Positions 22,561-33,113 of a stretch of DNA of 64,000 nt are shown piece after piece (the first letter of the stretch is position 1; each line of letters starts with the position of its first letter). The position numbers and the translations under genes are program-made. Where the stretch lies: assembly GCA_030710605.1 (NCBI GenBank), contig CP092879.1, forward strand, positions 40,052,842-40,116,841, written 5' to 3'. Under the pieces are notes generated by a model. That model did no database searches. It saw only the letters and a list, made by a program, of their open reading frames with translations, and was not told the DNA's origin. Origin of the DNA: Cordylochernes scorpioides. Taxonomy: Eukaryota; Arthropoda; Arachnida; Pseudoscorpiones; Chernetidae.

Positions 22561-22870
22561 CCTTAATGTGAGCAAATATTATTTTCGGGCCTGGCTCATG
22601 ATTGGGGAACACTTCAAACGGGTTTTCTAGTTTAATTATGCATAAAACGTTCCAATATTGTATGATTTATAATAAAAATACAATATTAGAGTTACATTTA
22701 TTTATTTGACATATCGGACGCGATATCCCAGCTTGGAATACTTGCACCTATTAGAGTGGCATGGTTAATCAAATTTGGAGGGTTTGGAAGGATCACCACT
22801 GATGAGCCAAGAACCCCCCCCCCCCCCCCCCAATATTCTATCGTAGTAGGGAAAGTAGGAGGTTGCTTTA
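22561..22870. repeat. R-related repeat pair
   Basis: ctggctcatgattgggg (22,590) and atcaccactgatgagccaag (22,793) are diverged R-family ends in opposite orientation. They end in ttactaccctta-like termini. A poly-C run of about 16 follows at 22,817. The mirror is 42,300-42,620. Confidence 0.55.
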
Positions 22871-22933
22871 ATTTTTGAAAAAAATAATATTATCGCGCAA
22901 AACAGTTTCATTACTTATATATATGTTATTATC

Positions 22934-23248
22934 AAAAAGGCATATATTGGATCAAAATTAAAATTTATTTTACCATCATTTCAGTTGGCTGAACGCCAAC
23001 CTTTATCAAGGTATTATAACATTTTAATTTAGGTCAACAACAAACACAGCGCCACATAACGTCAATTGAATCCCCATTGAATATAGGCAAAAAAATATTT
23101 TTTTAAACTAAATTCTATTGACGTTATGTGGCGCTGAGTTTGTTGTTGACATACATTAATATGTTATAATACCTTGATAAAGGTTGGCATTCAGCCAACT
23201 GAAATATTGGTAAAATAAATGATATTTTGATCCAATATATGCCTTTTT
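22934..23248. mobile_element. Short foldback MITE with about 145-bp inverted arms, left arm
   Basis: Starts aaaaaggcatatattggatc and ends gatccaatatatgccttttt. Arms are inverted along nearly their whole length, including gccaacctttatcaaggtat and the cgccacataacgtcaa / ttgacgttatgtggcg pair, and leave a central loop of a few tens of bp. The mirror copy is 41,928-42,242, and half a copy is at 60,618. Confidence 0.85.
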
Positions 23249-23283
23249 AATTGAAGATTTATTTATGGATTGCTCTATTTTCA

Positions 23284-23300
23284 ATATATATATATATATA
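23284..23300. repeat. (TA)n tract, empty site of Gypsy G1
   Basis: In the right arm the homologous (TA)n tract is split by the G1 retrotransposon (36,388-41,867). Confidence 0.75.
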
Positions 23301-23590
23301 TGTCATAATATATGCTCTTCCAGGAATAAAGTAAACCTACAGTCAACGAGAGAGAGACGTCGATAGAAAGCTAAGTTACGGCCATTTTAAACCACTGACC
23401 ACATGCCGGAGGGGCTTTGTTGGGAACCCTGCCGGACTATTTTTAGATAGTCTGGTGGTGGCCACACAAGACGGTTCGTTCGGCAGTGACAGCCCACGCG
23501 CTACCTCTCTCTCTCGGTTTGCTGGGTCCCATCTTCCAAACTTGTTGTTTCCTTATTTCTCTCTCCCCTCATTATTATCATAATGCCACA
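23301..23590 (+). mobile_element. LTR-B, isolated LTR of about 290 bp, left arm
   Basis: Starts TGTCATAATATATG and ends CATAATGCCACA, a TG...CA layout. It is followed after 6 bp by the primer-site-like gtcgacaggat, so it behaves as a 5' LTR on the plus strand whose internal region was lost. The mirror copy is 36,076-36,379. Confidence 0.6.
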
Positions 23591-23596
23591 CTGAAA

Positions 23597-23607
23597 GTCG
23601 ACAGGAT
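23597..23607 (+). other. Primer-binding-site-like motif after LTR-B
   Basis: gtcgacaggat is also found just after the G1 5' LTR (36,811) and after the G2 LTR (33,831). Confidence 0.45.
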
Positions 23608-23619
23608 CATATCACACAT

Positions 23620-24020
23620 ATATATATATATAGCTATATTTATTTCGGGGTATGGATTAAGATGAGTTCTTAGATCTGGGGGGATAACTTTGAACATTAA
23701 ATAGGTGGGTGGAAAACTTGTGACAGAATGGGGTGTGTTATTATACGTTTGAGTGATGCGCTTAACTTGTTGAGTCCAGGAAGCTTTTGGATTTTCTAGA
23801 TAAGCTAGTCTGAGCTTGCCTGTAATGGTGGCATTTAAGCGTTCTATTAAACTGTTTGCTTGTGGTGAGTAGGGGTTGTATACCATGTGTTATTAGAAAT
23901 TTACGGAATTTCTCTGAGGTAAAAGCGGGCGCTCTGTCAGATAACAGACGATTTGGAAATCCTTGTTGTAGTACAGTTTTGAGGTTTTGAATGTACGTTA
24001 GGGTACTGGTTTACTGTTTG
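23620..24020 (-). pseudogene. Gypsy G2 integrase core fragment, left arm
   Basis: Minus-strand fragment ending ...LNPYPEINI. It contains ANSLIERLNATITGKLR with the catalytic Glu of the D,D35E integrase core. Compared with the intact right-arm version (35,627-36,003), a frameshift near 23,885 breaks it. The first catalytic Asp region is missing in both arms. Confidence 0.8.
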
Positions 24021-24903
24021 AAATTCCTTTGAGAGTGGTGAAAGCTAGTTGGCAGTTTTATGGTCTATTTGAAAGGTGTAGTTTTCTCGGTGTTCGTAAG
24101 TGCTGTGTTTCGACGTTGTTGTGGACTTAGTAAAAATGTTATTCAATGATGTCAGGTTTAGATGTGAGTAAAGGTACGACTTTCGACGTGGACACGCTTT
24201 GGGGTGAGTTGTGTCACAGGCATGAAGGCATCTTTGTGGCCTGTTAAGTGAGAAAAATTGTTGTGATGCGCTGTGCGACACGAGTGAGTGAATTGAATAG
24301 AAAGGTTTCACGTGAAGTCTTTGTTTTTGGTACAGCATCCAACTTGTTTCACCTTGAATAACAAATTTACTAGTCATGGGTGGTGGTTGTACAAAACACA
24401 TCGATATATTTTGGCTGTTAGTGGATGTGGCACGTTTAGTGGCGACGATATGGAGCTTGTGTGGTTCGAGATTGATTTGTTGCTAAGTCGCGCGCTAATA
24501 GATGGTGGCCAATTGAAGAAAGTGATGGGGGAGTGTGTTGAAGTTTGTTGAGAGAGATGTGTGGATGATTAATAATTATGCATGTAAAAGGAAATGACGA
24601 GGGAATGACACTACGTTGGAGTTTTAACTTGTTTTGGTGTAGAACAGTTACTTTTCTAGTTGTGATTTGAAGATATTGTATCTTTCGATTTTTGCAATTT
24701 GAAAAAAATGCGTTTCACCTATGTTTATTAAAATTTGAATATATATTTTTTTAATTGTTGATTATGGTAGTGCGAAATTTAAACTTGTAAAAGGGCAATG
24801 GCGTGATGCTGACTTATATTTTGAATGGGGCGTGTACATAAATAGTGAACATAACAATGATTTATATTAAACGATTAGGAACTCTTAAAACTCGTAATTG
24901 GTT
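24021..24903. other. G2-associated sequence without recognisable domain
   Basis: Probably internal Gypsy G2 sequence. Open frames exist on the minus strand (118 aa at 24,045-24,401) and are partly kept in the right arm (88 aa at 35,314-35,580), but I do not recognise them. Confidence 0.4.
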
Positions 24904-25117
24904 TAAACGCATAAGCATAAAAAGATAAGAGGAGCTTCTTTTATAAATTTTAATGCGCAAGCTTTCGGACTAGACGTCCTTCTACAGGCATGGATAGTGG
25001 TAATACTAACGCCAGTATTACCACTATCCATGCCTGTAGAAGGACGTCTAGTCCGAAAGCTTGCGCATTAAAATTTATAAAAGAAGCTCCTCTTATCTTT
25101 TTATGCTTATGCGTTTA
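24904..25117. repeat. Near-perfect 214-bp hairpin, left arm
   Basis: Arms of about 104 bp pair around the 6-base loop aacgcc. They begin taaacgcataagcataaaaa and include gcaagctttcggactagacg and ccttctacaggcatgg. The mirror copy is 34,504-34,717. A short related segment lies near 1,365-1,395 (cgagctttcgggc, ccttctacagg). Confidence 0.9.
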
Positions 25118-25490
25118 TAACAATGATTTTCGCAAAGTATTGAGTATTTGATTAGGAAATTGGTGTTTCGTATAAAAATATTATATTAAGAAAAACATAC
25201 AAATAAATTTAGAAAATATGATTCGAATAATATAAAAAATAATGATTTTTTAAAATGTAAAATCAAAAGTAATGAAATAAAATTTATAAGTTGCTTAAAA
25301 TAAAGTAAAATTTGATAAATGAGGGTGTACAAGATTTAAAATTTGATATGATATAAAAATGGTAAAAATTGATTTAAAATGATTTCAGTGAAAATAAACA
25401 TTAAATTTATGGAGAATCAAGTTGTGCATGAGGAGAGAGTAAGGTAGATTTTTTAAAAACTCACAGTTTTTTATCATTGTTCAGTCAGGG
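25118..25490. other. AT-rich G2 internal or spacer sequence
   Basis: Nothing coding is seen. Mirrored at 34,145-34,503. Confidence 0.4.
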
Positions 25491-25818
25491 GACTTGGTCT
25501 TTAGATGTTGTCCTCCTGATGACGCGAAAGACGCTCCATGTAGAGCTTGTAGAAGCTTGCAACTTCTGTTTGGCGACTACGGCATGTTGCCTGGAAGTTG
25601 GTTGCGTTGTAAGACCGAAGGTGGGGGAACTTCTCACCGGCTTTTTTGGCGCGATTTTCGGCTGTGTCGTTGGGGGGAGATTGCTTGGTCGTTTCGTTGG
25701 ACTGGCGGGTTTGTTTCCTCCATCTTTGCTCTTTCTCGCTTCTCTATCTGGACAGTTTTCTTACCTTCTTCGTTGTGGTGTCCTTCGTTGTGGTCATCCT
25801 GTCGACTCTCGCTATAGC
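25490..25818 (-). other. G2 leader / gag start region, left arm
   Basis: Minus strand, directly downstream of LTR L1. It holds the primer-site-like motif and a short open frame with MEETNPPVQRNDQA and a basic RHSRKSRQKSR segment. Gag homology is not clear. Confidence 0.45.
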
Positions 25819-26523
25819 TGTGGTAACCGAGGGTCAAACCTGTAGTAACCGAGAGGGACAGTCAGGGCGTGGAGAGTTTTCCTGTACCTCTCTGCACCTT
25901 GTAGGACCTTTAACAGTTCTCACAGAGTACAGGCAGTCGTGGTCGAGGCAGAGTGGAAAGCTTGGGAATGTCCACACACAAAAAACGAAAAGACACAGTT
26001 GTAGTAGGAAAGTTCCGTGAACAGATAGGAGTCGAGCTAAGAGCAAGATGGAGAAAGAAGGTTTCATACTGTTTTACATGATCGATGAGGTGGACCTGGC
26101 TGCAACCAACAAGGGCTCACGCCGACGGTGAAGTGACTGTCTGAGTTGGGCTAAAACCGAGGTTTTTATATACCATTCCCGAGGGGGAGGGGAGGAAGAC
26201 GTGAGAATTTGAACTTTGAACGTCTGCGGCATTCTTCTCCCTTTGACCTGATGGCAACGACTCGCCAAATTCTCTTTAGGGTTGTTGGATTTCTCTTTCG
26301 ATTTTAGACGTTTTTGAACTTCTCAATCTTGCTTTAACTCAGCTCTTAATCTATTACATAGTTTTATTTATTCATCCTTAGTTTGTACAAAATACATTAC
26401 ATATGGTGATGCAATGAAACATGTCAATCATGCGTATAATTATTTATAGATGTATCTCCATATACAACATGACAATCTTGTTATAAGTATTATACAATAT
26501 AGGGTTGTTGGTTTAAATTACCA
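25819..26523 (-). mobile_element. G2 LTR copy L1 (705 bp)
   Basis: On the minus strand it starts TGGTAATTTAAACC and ends GGTTACCACA. It contains a TATATAAAA promoter-like box and a gaataaataaa polyadenylation-like segment. One of four copies: L1, L2 (29,001), L3 (31,062) and L4 (33,114). Confidence 0.8.
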
Positions 26524-26532
26524 TATATATAT

Positions 26533-26686
26533 GTGACAATATAGTGGTAATAATGTGGTGAGGAGAGAAATAATCACACGACGAGTTGGAAGAGGAATCT
26601 GGAAGCCATCCGAGAGAGAGAGGACATATATATATATATATAGCACGCCCTCGTACCCAAAATAAGCATAAAAAGATAAAGAAACA
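26533..26686. repeat. X segment beside the LTR, related to LTR-B
   Basis: tgtgacaatatagtggtaat and aggagagaaataatcacacg resemble the inverted LTR-B end (tgtggcattatgataataat). It ends at the cataaaaagataaagaaaca junction with R units. Also present at 31,776-31,927 and inverted at 32,946-33,105. Confidence 0.5.
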
Positions 26687-27151
26687 TCTTCTATATATAT
26701 AAAAATGAATGTTTGTATGTTTGTCTGTTGGTTGGTCTGTATGTCCGGTATACAAATTCGCAGTAGTTCACTAATTCAAACCAAAATTTCAATACATAGG
26801 TAAAAAAATAACGAGGATGACGATAGGCTATTTTAAAAAATATATAAATCAATTATTAAAACTATATATTCAAATTATTCTACTTAGCTCACGAGCAGCG
26901 CCCTCTAGAACGCGGTGGATCTGATGGCGGGGCGCGCCCATTCGCTGCCTGCGAGCACGTGGCTTCCCTGTGCGCGCGCATGCGCCGGGAAGCCACTTGC
27001 TCGCCGGCAGCCGACGGGAGCAGTCACTTGCTCGCCGGGAGTCAACGGGCGCAGACATTTACTCGCTGGCAGCCAACGGGCACATGTTTAATGTGTTTGA
27101 ATAATACATTTAATCATGTAAACCCGGGCGTTGCCCGGGTCATTCGTCTAG
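26687..27151 (+). mobile_element. Short non-autonomous Helitron, left arm only
   Basis: Starts TCTTCTATATATATAAAA and ends with the hairpin cccgggcgttgcccggg and then CTAG, inserted between A and T. The three homologous positions (e.g. 31,927/31,928) lack it and read straight through aaaca|tttaaaat. The interior has three about 32-bp GC-rich tandem units (cttgctcgccggcagccgac type, 26,995-27,085). Confidence 0.88.
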
Positions 27152-28215
27152 TTTAAAATAAAAGGATTTAAAAGCGCGAATGTTTCTTTTATACATAAAA
27201 CGAACTTCTACTGTCCTTACTGCGATGAAAAAATATATTGGGAGGGCTTGGCTCATCAGTGGTGAACCCTCCCAGCGGTTTCGCCAATTTAATCCACCAG
27301 ACCGCTTCTCAGAGCTCTAATACTGTATTGGATCATTCTGCTTTTATATGCTACACTGAAGGATGGAATCTTAGAAATGGTTTTCAAGTAAACTATGGAC
27401 ATAAGCTTATAGGAGGACAGTAGAATTATATTCAAATATTTGCTTCGAGCAATGCTCTTCAGCAAACTATAAAGACAAGGCCAGTTAAGAATAAGTTAAC
27501 ACAAAACAATAACGCGCCATCTATACATATAAAATAAAAGGATTTAAAAGCGCGAATGTTTCTTTTATACATAAAACGAACTTCTACTGTCCTTACTGCG
27601 ATGAAAAAATATATTGGGAGGGCTTGGCTCATCAGTGGTGAACCCTCCCAGCGGTTTCGCCAATTTAATCCACCAGAACGCTTCTCAGAGCTCTAATACT
27701 GTATTGGATAATTCTGCTTTTATATGCTACACTGAAGGATGGAATCTTAGAAATGGTTTTCAAGTAAACTATGGACATAAGCTTATAGGTCAGTAGAATT
27801 ATATTCAAATATTTGCTTCGAGCAATGCTCGCTTCGAGCTTTGTGTTAACTTATTCTTAACTGGCCTTGTCTTTATAGTTTGCTGAAGAGCATTGCTCGA
27901 AGCAAATATTTGAATATAATTCTACTGTCCTATAAGCTTATGTCCATAGTTTACTTGAAACCCATTTCTAAGATTCCATCCTTCAGTTTAGCATATAAAA
28001 GCAGAATGATCCAATACAGTATTAGAGCTCTGAGAAGCGGTCTGGTGGATTAAATTGGCGAAACCGCTGGGAGGGTTCACCACTGATGAGCCAAGCCCTC
28101 CCAATATATTTTTTCATCGCAGTAAGGACAGTAGAAGTTCGTTTTATGTATAAAAGAAACATTCGCGCTTTTAAATCCTTTTATTTTATATGTATAGATG
28201 GCGCGTTATTGCTTT
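27152..28215. repeat. R-repeat cluster: two direct units and one inverted
   Basis: Core R units lie at about 27,206-27,425, 27,582-27,798 and, inverted, 27,920-28,136. Each is bounded by ttctactgtcct / aggacagtagaa inverted ends. The inversion point is near 27,835 (gcttcgagcaatgctc). Small open frames recur (e.g. GWNLRNGFQVNYGHK) but have no known domain. Confidence 0.75.
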
Positions 28216-28640
28216 GTGTTAAAGAAACATTTAATAAGCAGCACAGAACACCACATTTCGAAATGAATGATCTTGTTTTGGTCAAAAATTATATACATCC
28301 CGACACAGATAAATTAGCACCATACTTTACTGGACCATACACAATAATTGAAATAATCTCACCCAATGTCGTTCGAATAGATCGCCCCAATCAACCTCTC
28401 AATAGAGACAGTGACACCATACATGTCAATAAATAAAAATATTACACAGAGAATGTTCTGTACATTACACCTCCACAAACCCGATTTATTCAAAACCCAC
28501 AGCGAATATCTCAAGATGTATATCTCAGTGAATTCAAACATTTGACTCCAGATATCTTCGAGACGCAACTATTCCGAATTATACCGCCTCAAACTTCCCA
28601 GCCATTCCTACATTTAAATCCAGATTTATTTAACATCGAT
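28216..28640 (+). pseudogene. Gypsy G2 integrase C-terminal tail
   Basis: Reads KETFNKQHRTPHFEMNDLVL, then KLAPYFTGPYTIIEIISPNV and DTIHVNK followed by a stop at about 28,433. Decayed C-terminal sequence continues (RFIQNPQRISQDVYLSEF). This is the SH3-like end of a Gypsy integrase that binds viral-type DNA ends. Its N-terminal side is cut by the R cluster at the shared aaagaaacattta. The right arm lacks this block entirely. Confidence 0.8.
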
Positions 28641-29000
28641 CGTTTTTAAACAAACCTCATATAGCGACTAGAAAATTCCCCGTTAAATTCAAAAACCTAT
28701 ACTATCTACATACTCTCTACCAACCCATTTGGATCTGTATTACTTACTTACTTACTCTCTTTCACACAATATAAAGGTTTTATCTAAATTTCTCTTTTAT
28801 AATGAATATCATAACTTTTAAATTAAACATAAGTTGTATTTTTCATAATTTGCAGATATATCCAAACAAAACATCTTGTTATAGCCCTTTTTAACCCTCA
28901 CAGTTTAAATTAATTAAAATAAATTTTAATTACTTACCTGTGTTAGAGAGGCTTTACCCGTTTAAAACCCGGATAAACCTTTTCACTCCCGGCTCATCTA
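28641..29000 (+). other. G2 3' untranslated region
   Basis: AT-rich sequence between the integrase tail and LTR L2. No clear polypurine tract is seen. Absent from the right arm. Confidence 0.5.
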
Positions 29001-29709
29001 TGGTAATTTAAACCAACAACCCTATATTGTATAATACTTATAACAAGATTGTCATGTTGTATATGGAGACACATCTATAAATAATTATACGCATGATTGA
29101 CATGTTTCATTGCATCTCCATATGTAATGTACTTTGTATAAACTGAGGATGAATAAATAAAACTATGTAATAGATTAAGAGCTGAGTTAAAGCAAGATTG
29201 AGAAGTTCTAAAACGTCTAAAATCGAGAGAGAAATCCAACAACCCTAAAGAGAATTTGACGAGTCGTTGCCATCAAGGTCAAAGGGAGCAGAATGCCGCA
29301 GACGTTCAAAGTTCAAAATCTCACATGTCTCCCCCCCCCCCCTCCTCGGGAATGGTATATAAAAACCTCGGTTTTAGCCTAACTTAGACAGTCACTTCAC
29401 CGTCGGCGTGAGCCCTTGTTGGTTGCAGCCAGGTCCACCTCATCGATCATGTAATACAGTAAAAAACCTTCTTTCTCCATCTTGCTCTTAGCTCGGCTCC
29501 TATCTGTTCACGGAACTTTCCTACTACATCTGTGTCTCTTCGTTTTTTGTGTGTGGACATTCCCAAGCTTTCCACTCAGCCTCGACCACGACTGCCTGTA
29601 CTCTGTGAGAACTGTTAAAGGTCCTACAAGGTGCAGAGAGGTACTGGAAAACTCTCCACGCCCTGACTGTCCCTCTCGGTAACTACAGTTTTGACCCTCG
29701 GTTACCACA
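29001..29709 (+). mobile_element. G2 LTR copy L2 (3' LTR, 709 bp)
   Basis: TGGTAATTTAAACC...GGTTACCACA. It follows the integrase tail and 3' UTR in the normal order of a retrotransposon 3' end and is followed by unrelated TA-rich flank. Confidence 0.82.
29356..29364 (+). promoter_or_regulatory. TATA box inside LTR L2
   Basis: TATATAAAA after a C-rich tract. The same box is in L1, L3 and L4, consistent with an RNA polymerase II LTR promoter. Confidence 0.5.
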
Positions 29710-30028
29710 TAAATATATATATATGACGTGCTAATTCTTTGTATTCATATATATATATATATTATATAACAACATACTATATATTTAGAATATATTTAAG
29801 TGCATATACAAAATTAATAATGTAATACCGGTAAAAGTAAAATAACCTTTCAAGGCAATTTTCTCCTCCTATAAATTTAAAAAGCTCTGATTTTTTATGA
29901 CTGCTTCTTTTACTCCCTAAACATAAAATATTTAATACCCACACAGAACATTCCAATTTTTCAAAGAGTGCAATCCTTAAATTTCTATCACTTTTACTTT
30001 CATTTATTTTAAATAAAAATTTGATTTA
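29710..30028 (+). other. Innermost left-arm sequence up to the gap
   Basis: AT-rich, non-coding. It pairs with 30,724-31,061: about four differences in some 270 bp aligned by eye, plus small indels. Confidence 0.6.
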
Positions 30029-30128
30029 NNNNNNNNNNNNNNNNNNNNNNNNNNNNNNNNNNNNNNNNNNNNNNNNNNNNNNNNNNNNNNNNNNNNNNNN
30101 NNNNNNNNNNNNNNNNNNNNNNNNNNNN
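30029..30128. other. Assembly gap of 100 Ns
   Basis: Exactly 100 Ns at the palindrome axis. The number probably marks a gap of unknown size. Confidence 0.97.
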
Positions 30129-30723
30129 TCCGCCCTTAAACCTGTTCTTCAAACGACAACAACAAAAAAACAAGAAACTTTCAGAAAAGTTAGTTAGGTA
30201 CCCTTTTCATGGATAGGTTTGATTTCAAAGTAAATATTAGAACAATATTTTTAAATCTCTTGTAACAATATCCTAAACAAATAGACTCAAAGACAAAGAA
30301 ATCGTCGAAAACACAAAGAATAAAAAATAAGAAAACATTTCGCTTCTTCTTTAAATAATGCATTAGTAACAGCCAAGTTCTTAAATAAATAAGTAGTTAA
30401 GGTTATAAACAGAGAGTGAAGTAGGAAGTCAATATTGGGAGCTCTCTTCTTAAATGAAGATTCTAATACTTTCACAAAGACAAACAGTAAAACAGTCAAA
30501 AGTCCAATCTTGAAGTAAAGCTATTCCTTCACTCACTATTCTATCCTTCAAATATTTCCTCCATATTTAAATTTCAAAAATCTCTTTTCCCCTTTTTCGA
30601 TAAAATCAAATGTCGAAATGAAAAAATGTTTTATTCCATTAGAAAAATTTATATATTTTGCATTGAGAAAGAATTTAAAATATTTTTACCATTTCAGTTA
30701 TATATAAATGGACAGAAAGGTTG
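30129..30723. other. Unpaired loop side of the axis
   Basis: 595 bp with no mirror in the left arm, because the left sequence stops at the gap. AT-rich with no recognised gene; a 70-codon minus-strand open frame at 30,287-30,499 is not convincing. Confidence 0.5.
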
Positions 30724-31061
30724 AATAAACTTTTATTAAAATCAAATTTTTATTTAAAATAAATGAAAGTAAAAGTGATAGAAATATAAGGATTGCACTC
30801 TTTTGAAAAATTGGAATGTTCTGTGTGGGTATTAAATATTTTATGTTTAGGGAGTAAAAGAAGCAGTCATAAAAAATCAGAGCTTTTTAAATTTATAGGA
30901 GGAGAAAATTGCCTTGAAAGGTTATTTTACTTTTACCGGTATTACATTATTAATTTTGTATATGCACTTAAATATATTTTAAATATATAATATGTTGTTA
31001 TATAATATATATATATATATAAATGAATAAAAGGAATTAGCACGTCATATATATATATTTA

Positions 31062-31766
31062 TGTGGTAACCGAGGGTCAAAACTGTAGTTACCGAGAGGG
31101 ACAGTCAGGGCGTGGAGAGTTTTCCAGTACCTCTCTGCACCTTGTAGGACCTTTAACAGTTCTCACAGAGTACAGGCAGTCGTGGTCGAGGCTGAGTGGA
31201 AATCTTGGGAATGTCCACACACAAAAAACGAAGAGACACAGATGTAGTGGAAAGTTCAGTGAACAGATAGGAGACGAGCTAAGAGCAAGATGGAGAAAGA
31301 AGGTTTCTTACTGTTTTAGATGATCGATGAGGTGGACCTGGCTGCAACCAACAAGGGCTCACGCCGACGGTGAAGTGACTGTCTGAGTTGGGCTAAAACC
31401 GAGGTTTTTATATACCATTCCCGAGGGGGGGGGGGAAGACATGTGAGAATTTGAACTTTGAACGTCTGCGGCATTCTGCTCCCTTTGACCTTGATGGCAA
31501 CGACTCGCCAAATTCTCTTTAGGGTTGTTGGATTTCTCTTTCGATTTTAGACGTTTTTGAACTCCTCAATCTTGCTTTAACTCAGCTCTTAATCTATTAC
31601 ATAGTTTTATTTATTCATCCTTAGTTTGTACAAAGTACATTACATATGGTGATGCAATGAAACATGTCAATCATGCGTATAATTATTTATAGATGTGTCT
31701 CCATATACAACATGACAATCTTGTTATAAGTATTATACAATATAGGGTTGTTGGTTTAAATTACCA
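31062..31766 (-). mobile_element. G2 LTR copy L3 (705 bp)
   Basis: Minus-strand TG...CA LTR, mirror of L2. Unlike L2 it is followed directly by the X segment, not by G2 3' internal sequence. Confidence 0.8.
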
Positions 31767-31775
31767 TATATATAT

Positions 31776-31927
31776 GTGACAATATAGTGGTAAAAATGTG
31801 GTGAGGAGAGAAATAATCACACGACGAGTTGGAAGAGGAATCTGGAAGCCATCCGAGAGAGAGAGGACATATATATATATATAGCACGCCCTCGTACCCA
31901 AAATAAGCATAAAAAGATAAAGAAACA
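31776..31927. repeat. X segment
   Basis: Same as 26,533-26,686. Its end at 31,927/31,928 is the empty site of the Helitron at 26,687. Confidence 0.6.
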
Positions 31928-32945
31928 TTTAAAATAAAAGGATTTAAAAGCGCGAATGTTTCTTTTATACATAAAACGAACTTCTACTGTCCTTACTGCG
32001 AGGAAAAAATATATTGGGAGGGCTTGGCTCATCAGTGGTGAACCCTCCCAGCGGTTTCGCCAATTTAATCCACCAGAACGCTTCTCAGAGCTCTAATACT
32101 GTATTGGATCATTCTGCTTTTATATGCTAAACTGAAGGATGGAATCTTAGAAATAAGTTTCAAGTAAACTAAGGACATAAGCTTATAGGACAGTAGAATT
32201 ATATTCAAATATTTGCTTCGAGCAATGCTCTTCAGCAAACTATAAAGACAAGGCCAGTTAAGAATAAGTTAACACAAAGCTCGAAGCGAGCATTGCTCGA
32301 AGCAAATATTTGAATATAATTCTACTGTCCTATAAGCTTATGTCCATAGTTTACTTGAAAACCATTTCTAAGATTCCATCCTTCAGTGTAGCATATAAAA
32401 GCAGAATGATCCAATACTAGAAGCGTTCTGGTGGATTAAATTGGCGAAACCGCTGGGAGGGTTCACCACTGATGAGCCAAGCCCTCCCAATATATTTTTT
32501 CATCGCAGTAAGGACAGTAGAAGTTCGTTTTATGTATAAAAGAAACATTTGCGTTTTTAAATCCTTTTATTTTATATGTATAGATGGCGCGTTATTGCTT
32601 TGTGTTAACTTATTCTTAACTGGCCTTGTCTTCATAGTTTGCTGAAGAGCATTGCTCGAAGCAAATATTTGAATATAATTCTACTGTCTTCCTATAAGCT
32701 TATTTCCATAGTTTACTTGAAAACTATTTCTAAGATTCCATCCTTCAGTGTAGCATATAAAAGCAGAATGATCCAATACAGTATTAGAGCTCTGAGAAGC
32801 GGTCTGGTGGATTAAATTGGCGAAACCGCTGGGAGGGTTCACCACTGATGAGCCAAGCCCTCCCAATATATTTTTTCCTCGCAGTAAGGACAGTAGAAGT
32901 TCGTTTTATGTATAAAAGAAACATTCGCGCTTTTAAATCCTTTTA
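31928..32945. repeat. R-repeat cluster: one direct, two inverted units
   Basis: Mirror of 27,152-28,215. The inversion point is near 32,283 (aagctcgaagcgagcattgc). The third unit begins near 32,600. Confidence 0.75.
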
Positions 32946-33105
32946 TTTTAAATGTTTCTTTATCTTTTTATGCTTATTTTGGGTACGAGGGCGTGCTATA
33001 TATATATATATGTCCTCTCTCTCTCGGATGGCTTCCAGATTCCTCTTCCAACTCGTCGTGTGATTATTTCTCTCCTCACCACATTATTACCACTATATTG
33101 TCACA
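32946..33105. repeat. Inverted X segment
   Basis: Reverse complement of 31,776-31,927, completing the small palindrome LTR-X-R-R'-X'-LTR'. Confidence 0.65.
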
Positions 33106-33113
33106 TATATATA

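Larger units (their letters stand above)
9829..30028 (+). repeat. Left arm of the 42-kb palindrome
   Basis: Every landmark in this arm recurs in reverse order and reverse complement at 30,724-51,722: R repeat, mariner MITE, mariner, Tc1, foldback MITEs, tandem array, LTR-B, integrase remnant, 214-bp hairpin and 705-bp LTRs. Homology starts abruptly at about 9,829, inside a truncated R repeat (tttaatctaccagaacgc). Arm-specific insertions are the non-LTR element (13,291-18,110) and a Helitron (26,687-27,151). Confidence 0.9.

Noticed and set aside
25477..26067. Overlapping frames of 100-124 aa in and next to LTR L1, repeated at 33,591-34,145
   Set aside because: LTR and leader sequence in the wrong strand; repeated because there are four LTR copies.
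27238..27423. Small open frames repeated in R units (GWNLRNGFQVNYGHK...)
   Set aside because: They recur because the R DNA is repeated. No domain is recognisable, older copies (9.9 kb, 51.6 kb) break the frame, and there is no sign of selection on the protein.
28086..28436. 116-aa frame read as one gene
   Set aside because: Its first half is R-repeat sequence; only the part after about 28,216 is integrase tail.
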